The notes beneath the pieces were generated by a model, which had not been told where the DNA came from, made no database searches, and worked only from the letters and a program-made list of their open reading frames with translations. The position numbers and the translations under genes were made by a program. Source: Actinomycetota bacterium (lineage in GTDB: Bacteria > Actinomycetota > CADDZG01 > JAHWKV01). Taken from it: DNA of 39,544 nt. Positions 30,843 through 38,638 of this stretch are shown here, piece after piece; within the stretch, counting starts at the first letter, position 1, and every line of letters starts with the position of its first letter. The DNA is taken from the NCBI GenBank assembly GCA_019347715.1, contig JAHWKU010000017.1, forward strand, positions 1 to 39,544, given 5' to 3'.

Positions 30843-32416
30843 TGAACCCAGCCTCCGGAGGCTGCTGCGGCTGAGACGAATCTCCATACGATCTTCATCT
30901 CCTCGATGTCCTCGAGCGAGGGAGGATCGGATGGCTGCCTTGGAGGTGACAGGCCGAACATCCTGACCGGGTCGGGGGCCGCGTTGTTCAATCGCTCTTC
31001 AGCCACGAGAAGGCCAGATCGGACTGCGAAAGCGTGGATCCCTTCCTCCCGTGGAAGGCAGATCACCATGTCCCCGGCGTCTCGCAGCGTCTTTACGACT
31101 GCATCGTTTCCTGTCATTGCTTCGATCTTTCCGATGCGATCGCGCAACGTCGCAGCTTCCTCGTAGCGCAGCTCCTCGGAGTAGGAATCCATTCTCTGTT
31201 CGAGCAGAGATAACAATGTGGGCGCGCCCTCTTTCAGGTCGTCTACGAGGTTCGCGACCAGCCCGGAGTAGGCGGCCCGGTTTTTTTCCATGCATGGCGC
31301 GATGCATTGACCTATCTGACCGAACGCGCATCCCTGGGGATGATCTTGCGGCCGGGAGCATCTTGGGATCGGGACGGCGGAACGAATGGCTTCGAGCGCG
31401 TCTGTCGCCATCCTCTGGGTTTTGAAAGGTCCCGCGATCATCACGCCGTCTTTAAGGGATCGTCCCACCATGACCCGAGGAACGGAACCGCTCGTGACTT
31501 TCAGCCATACCGGAGCTTTCAGCACTTTGCGCCCTCTTCGGTTGTAGCGAGGGTGGTGTCTTCGGATGAGGTGCAGCTCTCGGACTTCAGCCCCCAGCTC
31601 GGTGTCGCAGAGCTCCACCTCGACCCTTGCTATGTCGCGGACGAGTTCGGCAGTCTTAGGGCGTTCGTCGCCATAGAAATAGGAACGAACTCGAGCGCGC
31701 AGGTTCTTGGCCTTGCCGACGTAGATCACTTTGCCGGAGCGGTCGAGAAACTTGTAGACGCCGGTCGAGCGGGGCACCGCAGCTGCCAATCCGGCTTTGC
31801 CGGTGTTGGGTCGTCTTCCTACTCTGGTAAATGCGGTGAGGTCTTCGACGGTTAGGACCCCATGGGGACCCGCCAGCTCCAACAGCCGGTGAAAGATTTC
31901 ATGTGTCGCCTTGGCATCGGGGAAGGCTCGGTGGCAAGGCTGAGTCGCAACGCCTAGAGAAGACGCCAGGGACTCGAGCTTCAAGTTGCTGGTCTCGCCT
32001 TTCATCAGCCACCTGGCAAGACGAAGCGTGCAGACGGTCTTTTTGAACGGAACGTCGTAGCCGTGGCGGCGAAAGGCCGAGCTAAGGAAGGTTGCATCGA
32101 AGCGGGCGTTGTGTGCGACGAGCACAGCTCCGGTCAAAAACTCCCACAGACTCGGAAGCACCTCGGTGATCGGGGGAGCCGGCGCGACCATCACGTCGGA
32201 GATTCCGGTCAAAAGCTCGACGAAAGGTCGGATCGCATGGTCGGGACGAATGAGGGTCTGAAAGGTTCCCTCGATCTGGCCCCCTGCAGATCTGACCGCC
32301 CCGATCTCGGTGATTGAGTCATGTTCAGGCGAGCCACCCGTGGTCTCCAGATCGAGCGTCACAAACGTCTGGGCGAAAAGCGGGGTGCCGAGGTCGTCGA
32401 AGCTCGCCTGCTTCAT
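30686..32416 (-). CDS. DEDDh 3'-5' exonuclease fused to UvrC-like GIY-YIG nuclease, LexA-box promoter
   Basis: The 576-residue fusion has a DnaQ-like DEDDh exonuclease (about 15-182) with Asp22/Glu24 (LDLETTG), Asp107 (HNARFD), His162 and Asp167 (CHRAFPDAKAT). A UvrC N-terminal GIY-YIG domain follows (about 217-292) with GVYKFLDRSGKVIYVGKAKN, an Arg in LRARVRSYF and the Glu in the following helices. A UVR-like helical pair (LEQRMDSYSEELRYEEAATLRDRI) sits near 404-430. The same domain order is known in actinobacterial DEDD-exonuclease-domain proteins. The GIY-YIG half resembles Cho, the SOS-induced UvrC homolog of E. coli. The C-terminal UvrC endonuclease domain is absent. A perfect LexA palindrome lies 17 bases before the ATG. 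The final 40-50 residues overlap the convergent kinase gene and look unconserved. Confidence 0.9.
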   Translation of the reverse strand: MKQASFDDLGTPLFAQTFVTLDLETTGGSPEHDSITEIGAVRSAGGQIEGTFQTLIRPDHAIRPFVELLTGISDVMVAPAPPITEVLPSLWEFLTGAVLVAHNARFDATFLSSAFRRHGYDVPFKKTVCTLRLARWLMKGETSNLKLESLASSLGVATQPCHRAFPDAKATHEIFHRLLELAGPHGVLTVEDLTAFTRVGRRPNTGKAGLAAAVPRSTGVYKFLDRSGKVIYVGKAKNLRARVRSYFYGDERPKTAELVRDIARVEVELCDTELGAEVRELHLIRRHHPRYNRRGRKVLKAPVWLKVTSGSVPRVMVGRSLKDGVMIAGPFKTQRMATDALEAIRSAVPIPRCSRPQDHPQGCAFGQIGQCIAPCMEKNRAAYSGLVANLVDDLKEGAPTLLSLLEQRMDSYSEELRYEEAATLRDRIGKIEAMTGNDAVVKTLRDAGDMVICLPREEGIHAFAVRSGLLVAEERLNNAAPDPVRMFGLSPPRQPSDPPSLEDIEEMKIVWRFVSAAAASGGWVHHCSGVFASSPVRGLRILETRAATSTRSNLSKSSVSASMTSPPIERGRVLSA

Positions 32417-32433
32417 GGGCGTTGTAGGCTAAA

Positions 32434-32447
32434 CGAACATACGTTCG
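32434..32447. promoter_or_regulatory. LexA (SOS) operator, Gram-positive type
   Basis: CGAACATACGTTCG matches the Bacillus/actinobacterial LexA consensus CGAACRNRYGTTYG. Leftward, TACAAC (minus strand, 32426-32421) is a plausible -10 element 4 bases from the nuclease ATG, putting the operator in the -10/-35 spacer. Rightward, TACAAT at 32464-32469 puts the operator at the -35 region of the zinc-ribbon gene. Repression by LexA is inferred. Confidence 0.8.
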
Positions 32448-32463
32448 ATAGCAAGGACTTGAT

Positions 32464-32469
32464 TACAAT
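32464..32469 (+). promoter_or_regulatory. Candidate -10 of a leaderless transcript for the zinc-ribbon gene
   Basis: TACAAT lies 6 bases before the GTG at 32476, and no Shine-Dalgarno is present. The matching -35 region would fall at about 32441-32446, inside the LexA operator. Confidence 0.4.
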
Positions 32470-32475
32470 CCCCGT

Positions 32476-32700
32476 GTGTCCGCCTCATACCGCTGTGGGT
32501 CCTGCGGCAACCGAACCCGCTTCGATGTCTTCGAGACGAAGCAAACTCGTTCCTTTCACCACTACTCGCTCGGCGGAGAGCTGAACGTCGAGGAAGAAGA
32601 GGTGATCTCGCACGAGGTGGAACGGGTGATCTGCCGCTGGTGCGGTTCGGCCGATTCGATCGAGGCTATCGACGCGTCGGCAGCCGAAGTCGAGTCATGA
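32476..32700 (+). CDS. Small zinc-ribbon-like protein
   Basis: The 74-residue protein has one knuckle YRCGSCGNRTRFDVFE near residues 5-20 and a second ICRWCGSADSIEAID near 52-66, a classic split C4 zinc ribbon. Between them is a hydrophilic loop with YSLGGELNVEEEE. It resembles small actinobacterial zinc-ribbon proteins without assigned function. GTG start, probably leaderless. The TGA overlaps the ATG of the racemase gene (ATGA), so they form an operon. It diverges from the nuclease gene across the LexA operator. Confidence 0.8.
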   Translation: MSASYRCGSCGNRTRFDVFETKQTRSFHHYSLGGELNVEEEEVISHEVERVICRWCGSADSIEAIDASAAEVES

Positions 32701-33872
32701 CCGGCCCCCTCGAGGGCCTGAGGGTTCTGGATCTCACCCGTCTTCAGCCCGGAAATTACGCCACGATGATCATGGGAGATCTCGGCGCGGATGTAGTCAA
32801 AGTCGAGGAGCCGGACCGCGGCGACTACGTTCGGTGGACTCCGCCGATGCTCGCCGAATACAGCGCCGCTCACGCGGTACTGAACCGCAACAAGCGAAGC
32901 GTTAGCTTGAACCTGAAGTCGCCGAAGGGAGTCGAGCTGCTACTCAAGCTGGCGGCCGATGCGGATGTGCTGATCGAGTCCTTCCGCCCCGGGGTTCTCG
33001 ATCGCCTCGGCGCCGGATACAACAAGCTGAAAGAGATCAACCCCGGCCTGATCTATGTCGCGATTACAGGTTACGGCCAGGAGGGGCCCCTTCGAGACTC
33101 CGTCGGCCACGACATCAACTACATCGCAGTGTCGGGAATCCTCGCGTCCACGGGCGAGAAAGATGGCCCTCCCGTCCTGCCGAGCGTGCAGATCGCGGAC
33201 CTCTCCGGAGCAATGATGGCGGTGATAGGTGTGCTGGCAGCACTGTGGCGCAGAAACAAAACAGGGGAGGGGGAGTTCATCGACGTCTCGATGCTCGACG
33301 TCTCGCTGTCATGGCTGGCCCTTCATCTGGCTCCATGGCTGGCAGGAGGAGCCAGTCTGGAACGGGGCCGCGGATATTTGAACGGCGGTTACCCGTTCTA
33401 CCGGGTCTATGAGTGTGGGGATGGGAAGTTCATCTCGGTCGGGGCCCTCGAACCTCAGTTTTGGAAGGCTCTGTGCGAAGCGACGGGCATGGAGGAGTTC
33501 ATCGGTGAGCAGATGGCGGCGCCAGACCGGCTGGCGGAGATCCATCTTGCTTTCGAGAAGACGTTTGCATCGAAGTCCCGTGATGAGTGGATGCAGACGC
33601 TTGCCGGCGTCGAAGCCTGCGTGGCTCCGGTAAACGACTTCAACGAGATGAGAAACGATCCCCAGGTCAATGCCAGAGCGATGATCGACTCGCAGGAGGT
33701 CCCGGGCTACGGGGCCTTCGCGCAGGTCGGCATTCCTATCGCCCTCTCAAAAAATCCGGGGACGCTGCGGCGTGCGGCTCCGGGTTTGGGCGAGCACAAT
33801 GAGGAGATCTATGGGGAGGTTGGCCTCTCGGGGGCAGAGGTCAATGCGCTTGCTTCCGAGGGAGTGGTCTAG
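32697..33872 (+). CDS. Class III CoA-transferase family, probable alpha-methylacyl-CoA racemase
   Basis: The 391-residue protein has the CaiB/BaiF fold with the start GLRVLDLTRLQPGNYATMIMGDLGADVVKVE. Conserved landmarks are LNLKSPKG and ESFRPGVLDRLG. The residues used by mycobacterial MCR and human AMACR are present: His138/Asp139 in VGHDINY, Asp168 in IADLSG and Glu252 in GALEPQFW. This favours racemisation of 2-methylacyl-CoA over CoA transfer. Such racemases are needed to degrade methyl-branched and sterol side chains. That fits the acyl-CoA dehydrogenase pair and acyl-CoA ligase in the window. ATG 32697 overlaps the preceding stop; the frame is open further upstream but lies inside the zinc-ribbon gene. 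Confidence 0.88.
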   Translation: MTGPLEGLRVLDLTRLQPGNYATMIMGDLGADVVKVEEPDRGDYVRWTPPMLAEYSAAHAVLNRNKRSVSLNLKSPKGVELLLKLAADADVLIESFRPGVLDRLGAGYNKLKEINPGLIYVAITGYGQEGPLRDSVGHDINYIAVSGILASTGEKDGPPVLPSVQIADLSGAMMAVIGVLAALWRRNKTGEGEFIDVSMLDVSLSWLALHLAPWLAGGASLERGRGYLNGGYPFYRVYECGDGKFISVGALEPQFWKALCEATGMEEFIGEQMAAPDRLAEIHLAFEKTFASKSRDEWMQTLAGVEACVAPVNDFNEMRNDPQVNARAMIDSQEVPGYGAFAQVGIPIALSKNPGTLRRAAPGLGEHNEEIYGEVGLSGAEVNALASEGVV

Positions 33873-33954
33873 ATGTTCCTGTACGTGTCATCACTGAGCG
33901 TGCTATCTTGGAACCTACGAACCACTGAGGGTGAAGACACGAAGGGAGCCATCG

Positions 33955-34347
33955 ATGCGTAAGCTGGGCTGGGTCGCTCTTATCGCCGGAATTGCCGGCG
34001 GGATAGCGGCTATTCGCTCGAAAGTCAGCTCGCCGGTGTCGGGCGGCGTACCGAATCGCCCACCCGATCGGCGCTCCGACCCAGACCCCAAGGCCCTCGA
34101 GGCCCTCAGCAGCGGAGAAGTGGAGCGGGTGGCATTGAACGTCGAACAGCTAAAGCAGATGAACCCAGAGGCGTACGAGCCGCTGGTCGAGTACCTGACC
34201 TATATCCAGATCCAAAGAGGCGAGAACCAGAGCCTCGTCTTCGTCCGTCAGCGGGATCTCGATGAGCTGGCCGAGATGGTGGGCGAGCCCAGGGAAGAAT
34301 TCGTCGAGAAGTTCGAGCAGCTCGGCGTTCTCCTTTCGATGAACTGA
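33955..34347 (+). CDS. Small membrane-anchored protein of unknown function
   Basis: A 130-residue protein with an N-terminal hydrophobic helix (about 5-20, WVALIAGIAGGIAAI), a Pro/Arg/Asp-rich linker (about 28-48) and a helical C-terminal part. That part contains ERVALNVEQLKQMNP, LVEYLTYIQIQRGE and QRDLDELAEMVGEPREEFVEKFEQLGVL. ATG 33955 has AAGGGA seven bases upstream and is preferred over a start 8 codons earlier. The cytoplasmic part could be a protein-interaction domain. No family recognised. It precedes two further small genes and sepH on the same strand. Confidence 0.7.
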   Translation: MRKLGWVALIAGIAGGIAAIRSKVSSPVSGGVPNRPPDRRSDPDPKALEALSSGEVERVALNVEQLKQMNPEAYEPLVEYLTYIQIQRGENQSLVFVRQRDLDELAEMVGEPREEFVEKFEQLGVLLSMN

Positions 34348-34442
34348 CGGAGCTTTTCGAAGAAAAATCTCGTACTGATCCAAAACACCCCTCTTTTTGT
34401 CGTACCCCCTCCCTATCCTCTTGTTTAGAGCAGGAGGGAAAC

Positions 34443-34730
34443 GTGATGGACGACAAGAGGCAACCGATGACAGTTGATGCTGATGAGCTGGCGGCCGTAT
34501 TCGATCCCCGCCTGGCCGAGGTCTGGGCGACCATTTTCACCTTGGACGCAGATCTGGAAGAGGCCATCGCGCCGCTGGCCTGCTACTTGCGGATGTCTTA
34601 CCTGAGGGGATACCAGGACGCTCTCGAGGAGACCGAGAGGGGATCGCTGTTCCGATCGCTTGGCCTGACACTGGCCGAGCCGAAGAAACCTGAAGCCAAA
34701 ACGCCAAGGAAACGAGGAGGACGCCGATGA
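34443..34730 (+). CDS. Small helical protein of unknown function
   Basis: A 95-residue (from GTG) or 94-residue (from ATG 34446) protein behind a perfect AGGAGG at 34432-34437; the ATG has the better spacing. It is mainly helical: ADELAAVFDPRLAEVWATIF, LEEAIAPLACYLRMSYLRGYQDALEE. It ends in a basic tail rich in Lys and Arg that could contact nucleic acid or the membrane. The stop overlaps the ATG of the next gene (ATGA). No family recognised. Confidence 0.7.
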   Translation: MMDDKRQPMTVDADELAAVFDPRLAEVWATIFTLDADLEEAIAPLACYLRMSYLRGYQDALEETERGSLFRSLGLTLAEPKKPEAKTPRKRGGRR

Positions 34731-34915
34731 TCATCGACTGCAAGGACTGTGAGATGTTTCAGTCGGAGCACTGCAAGGACTGCTTTGTCATGGCGGTTCT
34801 CTCCAAGGAGGAGCAAACCACGCTCGTCATCGAGCCGGAGGAACAAGAAGCCATCCAGAATCTGCAGGAGTCCGGCTTGGCTCCCTTGATCAAGTTTCGT
34901 CGCAAAGCGGGATAG
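34727..34915 (+). CDS. Small cysteine-motif protein of unknown function
   Basis: This 62-residue protein has two CxxC knuckles close together, DCKDC at about 4-8 and HCKDC at about 15-19. They form a compact C4 zinc-binding candidate, followed by a hydrophobic turn (FVMAVLS) and an acidic helix (EPEEQEAIQNLQESG). The ATG overlaps the preceding stop, indicating co-translation. Short proteins of this type occur in actinobacteria near division and stress genes, but no function is known to me. The sepH-like gene begins 78 bases further on. Confidence 0.72.
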   Translation: MIIDCKDCEMFQSEHCKDCFVMAVLSKEEQTTLVIEPEEQEAIQNLQESGLAPLIKFRRKAG

Positions 34916-34993
34916 CTCTCGCCACGTGGAGCCGCAAACCGGCCCGCCTCCGTCTGCATCTGATACCTTGATGCGCGGTCAGGGGAAGGAAAG

Positions 34994-35662
34994 ATGGCTA
35001 GGCTCCACCTCGTCGGCTTTACCACCGATCTAAAAAACCTGGTCTTCGCGACCCGAAAGGGCGCGAAGAGCGGCACCTTTCTGGTGTCCATCGACGGAAG
35101 GCTTCGCCGTACCCTCGAGGAGGTATCCCGGCTGGAGGAAGAGAGCAAGCACGAGCCAAAAGCATCGCCTGAGGCAGAGAAGAAAATCCCTCCGAGCAAA
35201 CTGACGCCGAAAGAGATCCAAGGCCTCCTGCGCAAGGGGAGGTCTCCCCAGGACATCGCCAAGCTTGCCGAGACAGACATCGCATGGATCGAACGGTTCT
35301 CTCCTCCGATCCTGGCCGAGATGGCTGGAGTCGTAGACGCGGTCAGGCGGGGTACGATCACAAAACAGCGTCTCGGTCCATCGCCAATGAGAATCGGCGA
35401 GGCGATAGAAGCCAACCTGGCTAAGCGAAAAGTGGCGTTGGATCCCGAGGAATTCGAAGAGAGCTGGCGCGCCCGTAAGCGAAGTGGCTATTGGGAAGTG
35501 TCCTTTCGTTATCTGTCGAGAGGTCAAAAGAAGACGGCGAACTTCGCGTACGATCCCGAGACCCAAGAGGTTAGGCCTCTGAACGCGACGGCCACGGAGA
35601 TCGCGTGGCGTCCCCCGGGCAGCTCCAAACGGGCCCGCCCCACTACAAAGAAGCGGAAGTGA
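34994..35662 (+). CDS. sepH: SepH-like septation protein (DUF3071)
   Basis: The 222-residue protein matches actinobacterial SepH, a cell-division protein that binds FtsZ and stimulates its assembly. The N-terminal domain reads LHLVGFTTDLKNLVFATRKG and FLVSIDGRLRRTLEEV. The conserved helix-turn-helix region follows: KLTPKEIQGLLRKGRSPQDIAKLAETDIAWIERFSPPILAE. The C-terminal part, including SWRARKRSGYWEVSF, matches the end of the shorter family members. It lacks the long disordered tail found in Streptomyces. GGGGAAGGAAAG lies before the ATG. The stop overlaps the GTG of the next gene, a membrane coiled-coil protein. Confidence 0.88.
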   Translation: MARLHLVGFTTDLKNLVFATRKGAKSGTFLVSIDGRLRRTLEEVSRLEEESKHEPKASPEAEKKIPPSKLTPKEIQGLLRKGRSPQDIAKLAETDIAWIERFSPPILAEMAGVVDAVRRGTITKQRLGPSPMRIGEAIEANLAKRKVALDPEEFEESWRARKRSGYWEVSFRYLSRGQKKTANFAYDPETQEVRPLNATATEIAWRPPGSSKRARPTTKKRK

Positions 35663-36405
35663 TTGCGGGCCGAGTCCGGATTTTGATCGCCGCCGGCGCG
35701 CTTGTAGTACTTCTTCTCGATGCCTTCCTGCTGATCTCCGGCGGGCCTGCAGAGCGCCGGGATCGCCAGGAGCGCCTAGAGGCCCTGGACGCCAAGAGGG
35801 TAAGGACCTCAGAGACGTTGCGAGGCCTTCAGGCCGAGTACGACCAATCTATGGTCACAGTCACCGGCTGGTTCGACATCCTCGATGAGGTGTTGAATCT
35901 GGGAAGGACCTCGCAAGGTATGGAGCAAGCACGATCCAGGTTCGAGGCGGCGACTACAGGAAAGCCGCAGGCAGAGACGGCCGCAGCGGCGCTGGCCGTG
36001 CTTTCGGAAAGGATCCTAGGTGAAGCGAAACAGGGACGTGAAGACCTCGCCGGTCTCCTGGAAGTCGTCACCGACGTTGAGGATGAGCAGTTCCTCAGAT
36101 CTGTCGATCGTGCTTATGAACTACTGATCCGCACTCACGAGATTTACTCACAGCTGAACCAAACGATGCATGAGGGCTATGCCGCCTACAGCGAGCTCTA
36201 TACCGTCAGTGAGAAATTCTTCACGGAGAGGTTCAGGAGTACCAGGGAAGCGGCGAACGTCTACGACTTCCGAACCGAGAAGCTCATTCCTCGGATCACT
36301 CAGTTCAAGGGAGGCTATAACGAGCGAAGGAACGAAGCCTTGCTGGCGGCCCAAAGAGCGGCCGAAGCGTTCCAGCGATCGAGGGAGTTCAACGAGGCGA
36401 GGTAG
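35659..36405 (+). CDS. Membrane-anchored helical/coiled-coil protein of unknown function
   Basis: A 248-residue protein with an N-terminal transmembrane helix (about 6-25, ILIAAGALVVLLLDAFLLI), then an almost entirely helical region rich in Glu, Arg, Ala and Gln to the end. It resembles the four-helix-bundle sensor part of chemoreceptors, but no HAMP or signalling domain follows. The frame is open back to 35605, inside sepH. GTG 35659 overlaps the sepH stop (GTGA) and puts the membrane helix at the N-terminus, so it is preferred. Coupling to sepH suggests a division-linked role. The 3' end overlaps the convergent cNMP-binding gene by 17 bases. Confidence 0.72.
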   Translation: MIAGRVRILIAAGALVVLLLDAFLLISGGPAERRDRQERLEALDAKRVRTSETLRGLQAEYDQSMVTVTGWFDILDEVLNLGRTSQGMEQARSRFEAATTGKPQAETAAAALAVLSERILGEAKQGREDLAGLLEVVTDVEDEQFLRSVDRAYELLIRTHEIYSQLNQTMHEGYAAYSELYTVSEKFFTERFRSTREAANVYDFRTEKLIPRITQFKGGYNERRNEALLAAQRAAEAFQRSREFNEAR

Positions 36406-36835
36406 TAGCGTCGAGAGGATGACGTTCGCGTCGCCTGAGCACGATGTCATCGAAGTGAGACTTGATCGCTGGATTGGTAGCGAGCAGGTTCGAGAATGTC
36501 TCTTTGGGCAGCACCAATATTTCGCAGCCGGTTACGGCCACTGCAGTTTTCGAGTGAACCGCTTTGAGCAGAAGAGATATCTCTCCGAAGAACATCCCCG
36601 GGGTCAGACGCGCGACCTCACCTCGATCTGGATCCTCGATCGATACCTCTCCGCTGAGCACGACGTACAGCGCCTCACCAGGCTGACCGACACGGAAGAT
36701 GGAGCTGCCTTCCTTCCAGAAAAGATTCATGCTTTCGCCGACTATCGAGAGGAGCTCGGCTTCTTTCAGCCCTGAGAAGTCTGGTATTGCTCTCAGGCTC
36801 TGTACGAGGCTGTGAGAAATCGGTTCATTTGTCAT
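36389..36835 (-). CDS. Stand-alone cyclic-nucleotide-binding-domain protein
   Basis: The 148-residue protein is a single CRP-like cNMP-binding domain. N-terminal helices are followed by the beta roll: FWKEGSSIFRVGQPGEALYVVLSGEVSIED, then LTPGMFFGEISLLLKAVHSKTAVAV as the phosphate-binding cassette. The cassette keeps the G-E pair but has HSKTA where CRP has RAAT, so Lys replaces the usual Arg and nucleotide binding is uncertain. There is no DNA-binding or enzymatic domain. It diverges from a metallophosphoesterase gene across only 49 bases. Confidence 0.85.
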   Translation of the reverse strand: MTNEPISHSLVQSLRAIPDFSGLKEAELLSIVGESMNLFWKEGSSIFRVGQPGEALYVVLSGEVSIEDPDRGEVARLTPGMFFGEISLLLKAVHSKTAVAVTGCEILVLPKETFSNLLATNPAIKSHFDDIVLRRRERHPLDATTSPR

Positions 36836-36884
36836 CCATCGAATATCCTAAACGTGAGCGCCGATCGAAGCTTGGAGCCGGTAT

Positions 36885-37739
36885 ATGTCGTACGCCAATA
36901 TCCCCTTGAGGATTGCTCATATCTCCGATATCCACGCGGGGGAGCCGAGCTTCCAGCCCGAAGTGATGGCGGCTGTCATCCGAGACATCAACGCCATGGA
37001 GCCCGACGTGGTGATCATTGCAGGCGATCTCACTGCGGCCGGTTACGAGGATGAGTACATCGAAGCTGCCGGAATGATTGCTCAGATCGAACCGCAGAAG
37101 ATCGTGATCCCAGGCAACCACGATGCTCGAAACGTCGGTTGGGTTCACTTCGAGCGCATCTTCGGAAGTCGCTATTCACGCTATCGAGCGACCTTCGACG
37201 ACGAACGGGCCGAGAGGCTTCAGGCCACGGGGTTCACGGTCGTCGGTGTCGACTCGTCTGAGCCCGACGTAAACGAGGGCCGGGTTGGAAGAGACCGATA
37301 CAACTGGATAGTGGCTCAGTTCGACGATCCAGACGATATAAAGATCTTCGCCATCCACCATCACCTTGTTTCGATCCCGGGGACCGGAAGAGAACGCAAC
37401 ATCGTCTCCGACGCCGGTGACCTTTTGGCCCACCTCACTTCTTTGGATCTCGACCTCGTTGTCTCGGGACACAAGCACGTCCCATTCTTCTGGGGCATCA
37501 ACGGGATCCTGGTGGCGAATTCTGGAACGTGCTCGACCCGCAGGCTGCGGGGTCTAACTCCCTCGTCATGGAATGAGTACGAGATCGACGCCAGCACGAT
37601 CAAGGCTTTTCTTCACTACCCTGACGGCCGAAGAGAACTGTCGGTCATCTTCAGCCGCAAGACTCGATCGATGTTGAGGGAGGCGTTCTTCATGACCGAC
37701 GCCTTCAGGGATTCAAACCGTCTCTCCGCGGTTCAGTAA
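36885..37739 (+). CDS. Calcineurin-like metallophosphoesterase
   Basis: The 284-residue protein has the full metallophosphoesterase motif series: RIAHISDIHAG (DxH), VVIIAGDLTAAG (GD), VIPGNHDARN (GNHD), IFAIHHHLVSIP (H) and VVSGHKHVPF (GHxH). These bind two metals. The pattern and length resemble class III cyclic-nucleotide phosphodiesterases (Rv0805/CpdA group), which also cleave other phosphodiesters. Its divergent neighbour is a cNMP-binding-domain protein, which supports but does not prove a cyclic-nucleotide role. No signal peptide is present. ATG 36885 is the only suitable start; the upstream GGAGCCGG is a weak ribosome site. Confidence 0.9.
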   Translation: MSYANIPLRIAHISDIHAGEPSFQPEVMAAVIRDINAMEPDVVIIAGDLTAAGYEDEYIEAAGMIAQIEPQKIVIPGNHDARNVGWVHFERIFGSRYSRYRATFDDERAERLQATGFTVVGVDSSEPDVNEGRVGRDRYNWIVAQFDDPDDIKIFAIHHHLVSIPGTGRERNIVSDAGDLLAHLTSLDLDLVVSGHKHVPFFWGINGILVANSGTCSTRRLRGLTPSSWNEYEIDASTIKAFLHYPDGRRELSVIFSRKTRSMLREAFFMTDAFRDSNRLSAVQ

Positions 37740-37741
37740 AT

Positions 37742-38593
37742 TCAGGAAGTCCCCGCCAGCATTCTGAGGTCTGCGATGTCGGCCTCGTCGAATCGATCGG
37801 GCGGGCCGCCACTAAACACATCGGCCACCGACAGGGTCTCAACCGCCCAGTACATCACCGAAGATTTGTTACTGGAATGGTTGGGGTGCTCTGGATCTTC
37901 TCGGTCGCTGGCGCTCTCGTACCCGATGTTCACCAGTGCGAGGATGTGACCCAATTCGTGGGTTGCCACTGCTTGTTCGACTCCTCCTGGCTGAAGGAGA
38001 TTCGACAGTGAACCGATACGGTCGGGGAAGACCGCTGCGACGGTAGCGGCCACCGCAACCCCCAGAGCTTGGTCATCCTCGGCGAAGCGGCCATCGAGGA
38101 AGGCGAGAAAAACAGAAGCTTTGGGAGCCGAGGTCTTGTTTCTTCTCGAGCCGGAGAGATTTCGGATGTCTTGAGAAGAGTACGACCCTCGGCCGCCGGG
38201 GATCTCATGAGTATCGATCGTCACAGTCTTTTGCGCTGCCCTGCCGATCTCATCGGTGAGGTGGTCGAGGGTCGCAGATTTGGGTTCCCTTCCGTTTACG
38301 AATGCGACCTCGATCACGATCTCGGTGAACGGCTGGGGTCGAAGGAGCTGTCTGGCAGCGGAACCTACAGGTCCCAAAGCATCGATGGAGGAGTCCTTGG
38401 GGCCCCCGCGGTCTTTTCCGTTTCTCTCTTCGCCTGGGGCCGGGGGGGCCGGGGGGTCTGCGAGGCGGCAGGCCGGCGCCACCAGGAGGGAGAGGCAAAT
38501 AAATACCGCCAAGCGGTGAAATCGCATCTTTTGTGGCATGCCCGGCTTGCTCGGTGACCAAACAGGGCAGGACAATTTTCTGTCCCAGGGCAT
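37742..38593 (-). CDS. Lipoprotein with metzincin-like zinc protease domain
   Basis: The protein has a signal core FICLSLLVAPAC with a lipobox cysteine (residue 42 from the longest start), a Pro-rich spacer and a protease-like domain. This contains ATHELGHILALVN (HExxH at 212-216), DPEHPNHSSN (about 233-242) and SVMYW (Met-turn-like, about 245-249). The third metzincin His position is Asn222, so a downstream His (236 or 239) may complete the zinc site. It should act at the cell surface. ATG 38593 has AAAGGA seven bases upstream; ATG 38527 would give a more typical signal-peptide length. Substrate unknown. The 3' end is 2 bases from the convergent phosphoesterase stop. Confidence 0.78.
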   Translation of the reverse strand: MPWDRKLSCPVWSPSKPGMPQKMRFHRLAVFICLSLLVAPACRLADPPAPPAPGEERNGKDRGGPKDSSIDALGPVGSAARQLLRPQPFTEIVIEVAFVNGREPKSATLDHLTDEIGRAAQKTVTIDTHEIPGGRGSYSSQDIRNLSGSRRNKTSAPKASVFLAFLDGRFAEDDQALGVAVAATVAAVFPDRIGSLSNLLQPGGVEQAVATHELGHILALVNIGYESASDREDPEHPNHSSNKSSVMYWAVETLSVADVFSGGPPDRFDEADIADLRMLAGTS

Positions 38594-38638
38594 ATCCTTG
38601 TCCTTTACTCTGAAGTACTTCAGAAAGGGGGCTGCTTC

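Noticed and set aside
32640..32696. Longer N-terminus for the racemase starting at 32640
   Set aside because: It would lie fully within the zinc-ribbon gene and adds residues before the conserved GLRVLDL start; ATG 32697 gives the standard 4-base overlap.
34348..34442. Terminator and promoter pair in the gap before the small helical gene
   Set aside because: A T-run (34394-34398) is present but no stable stem precedes it, and no -35/-10 pair with good spacing was found.
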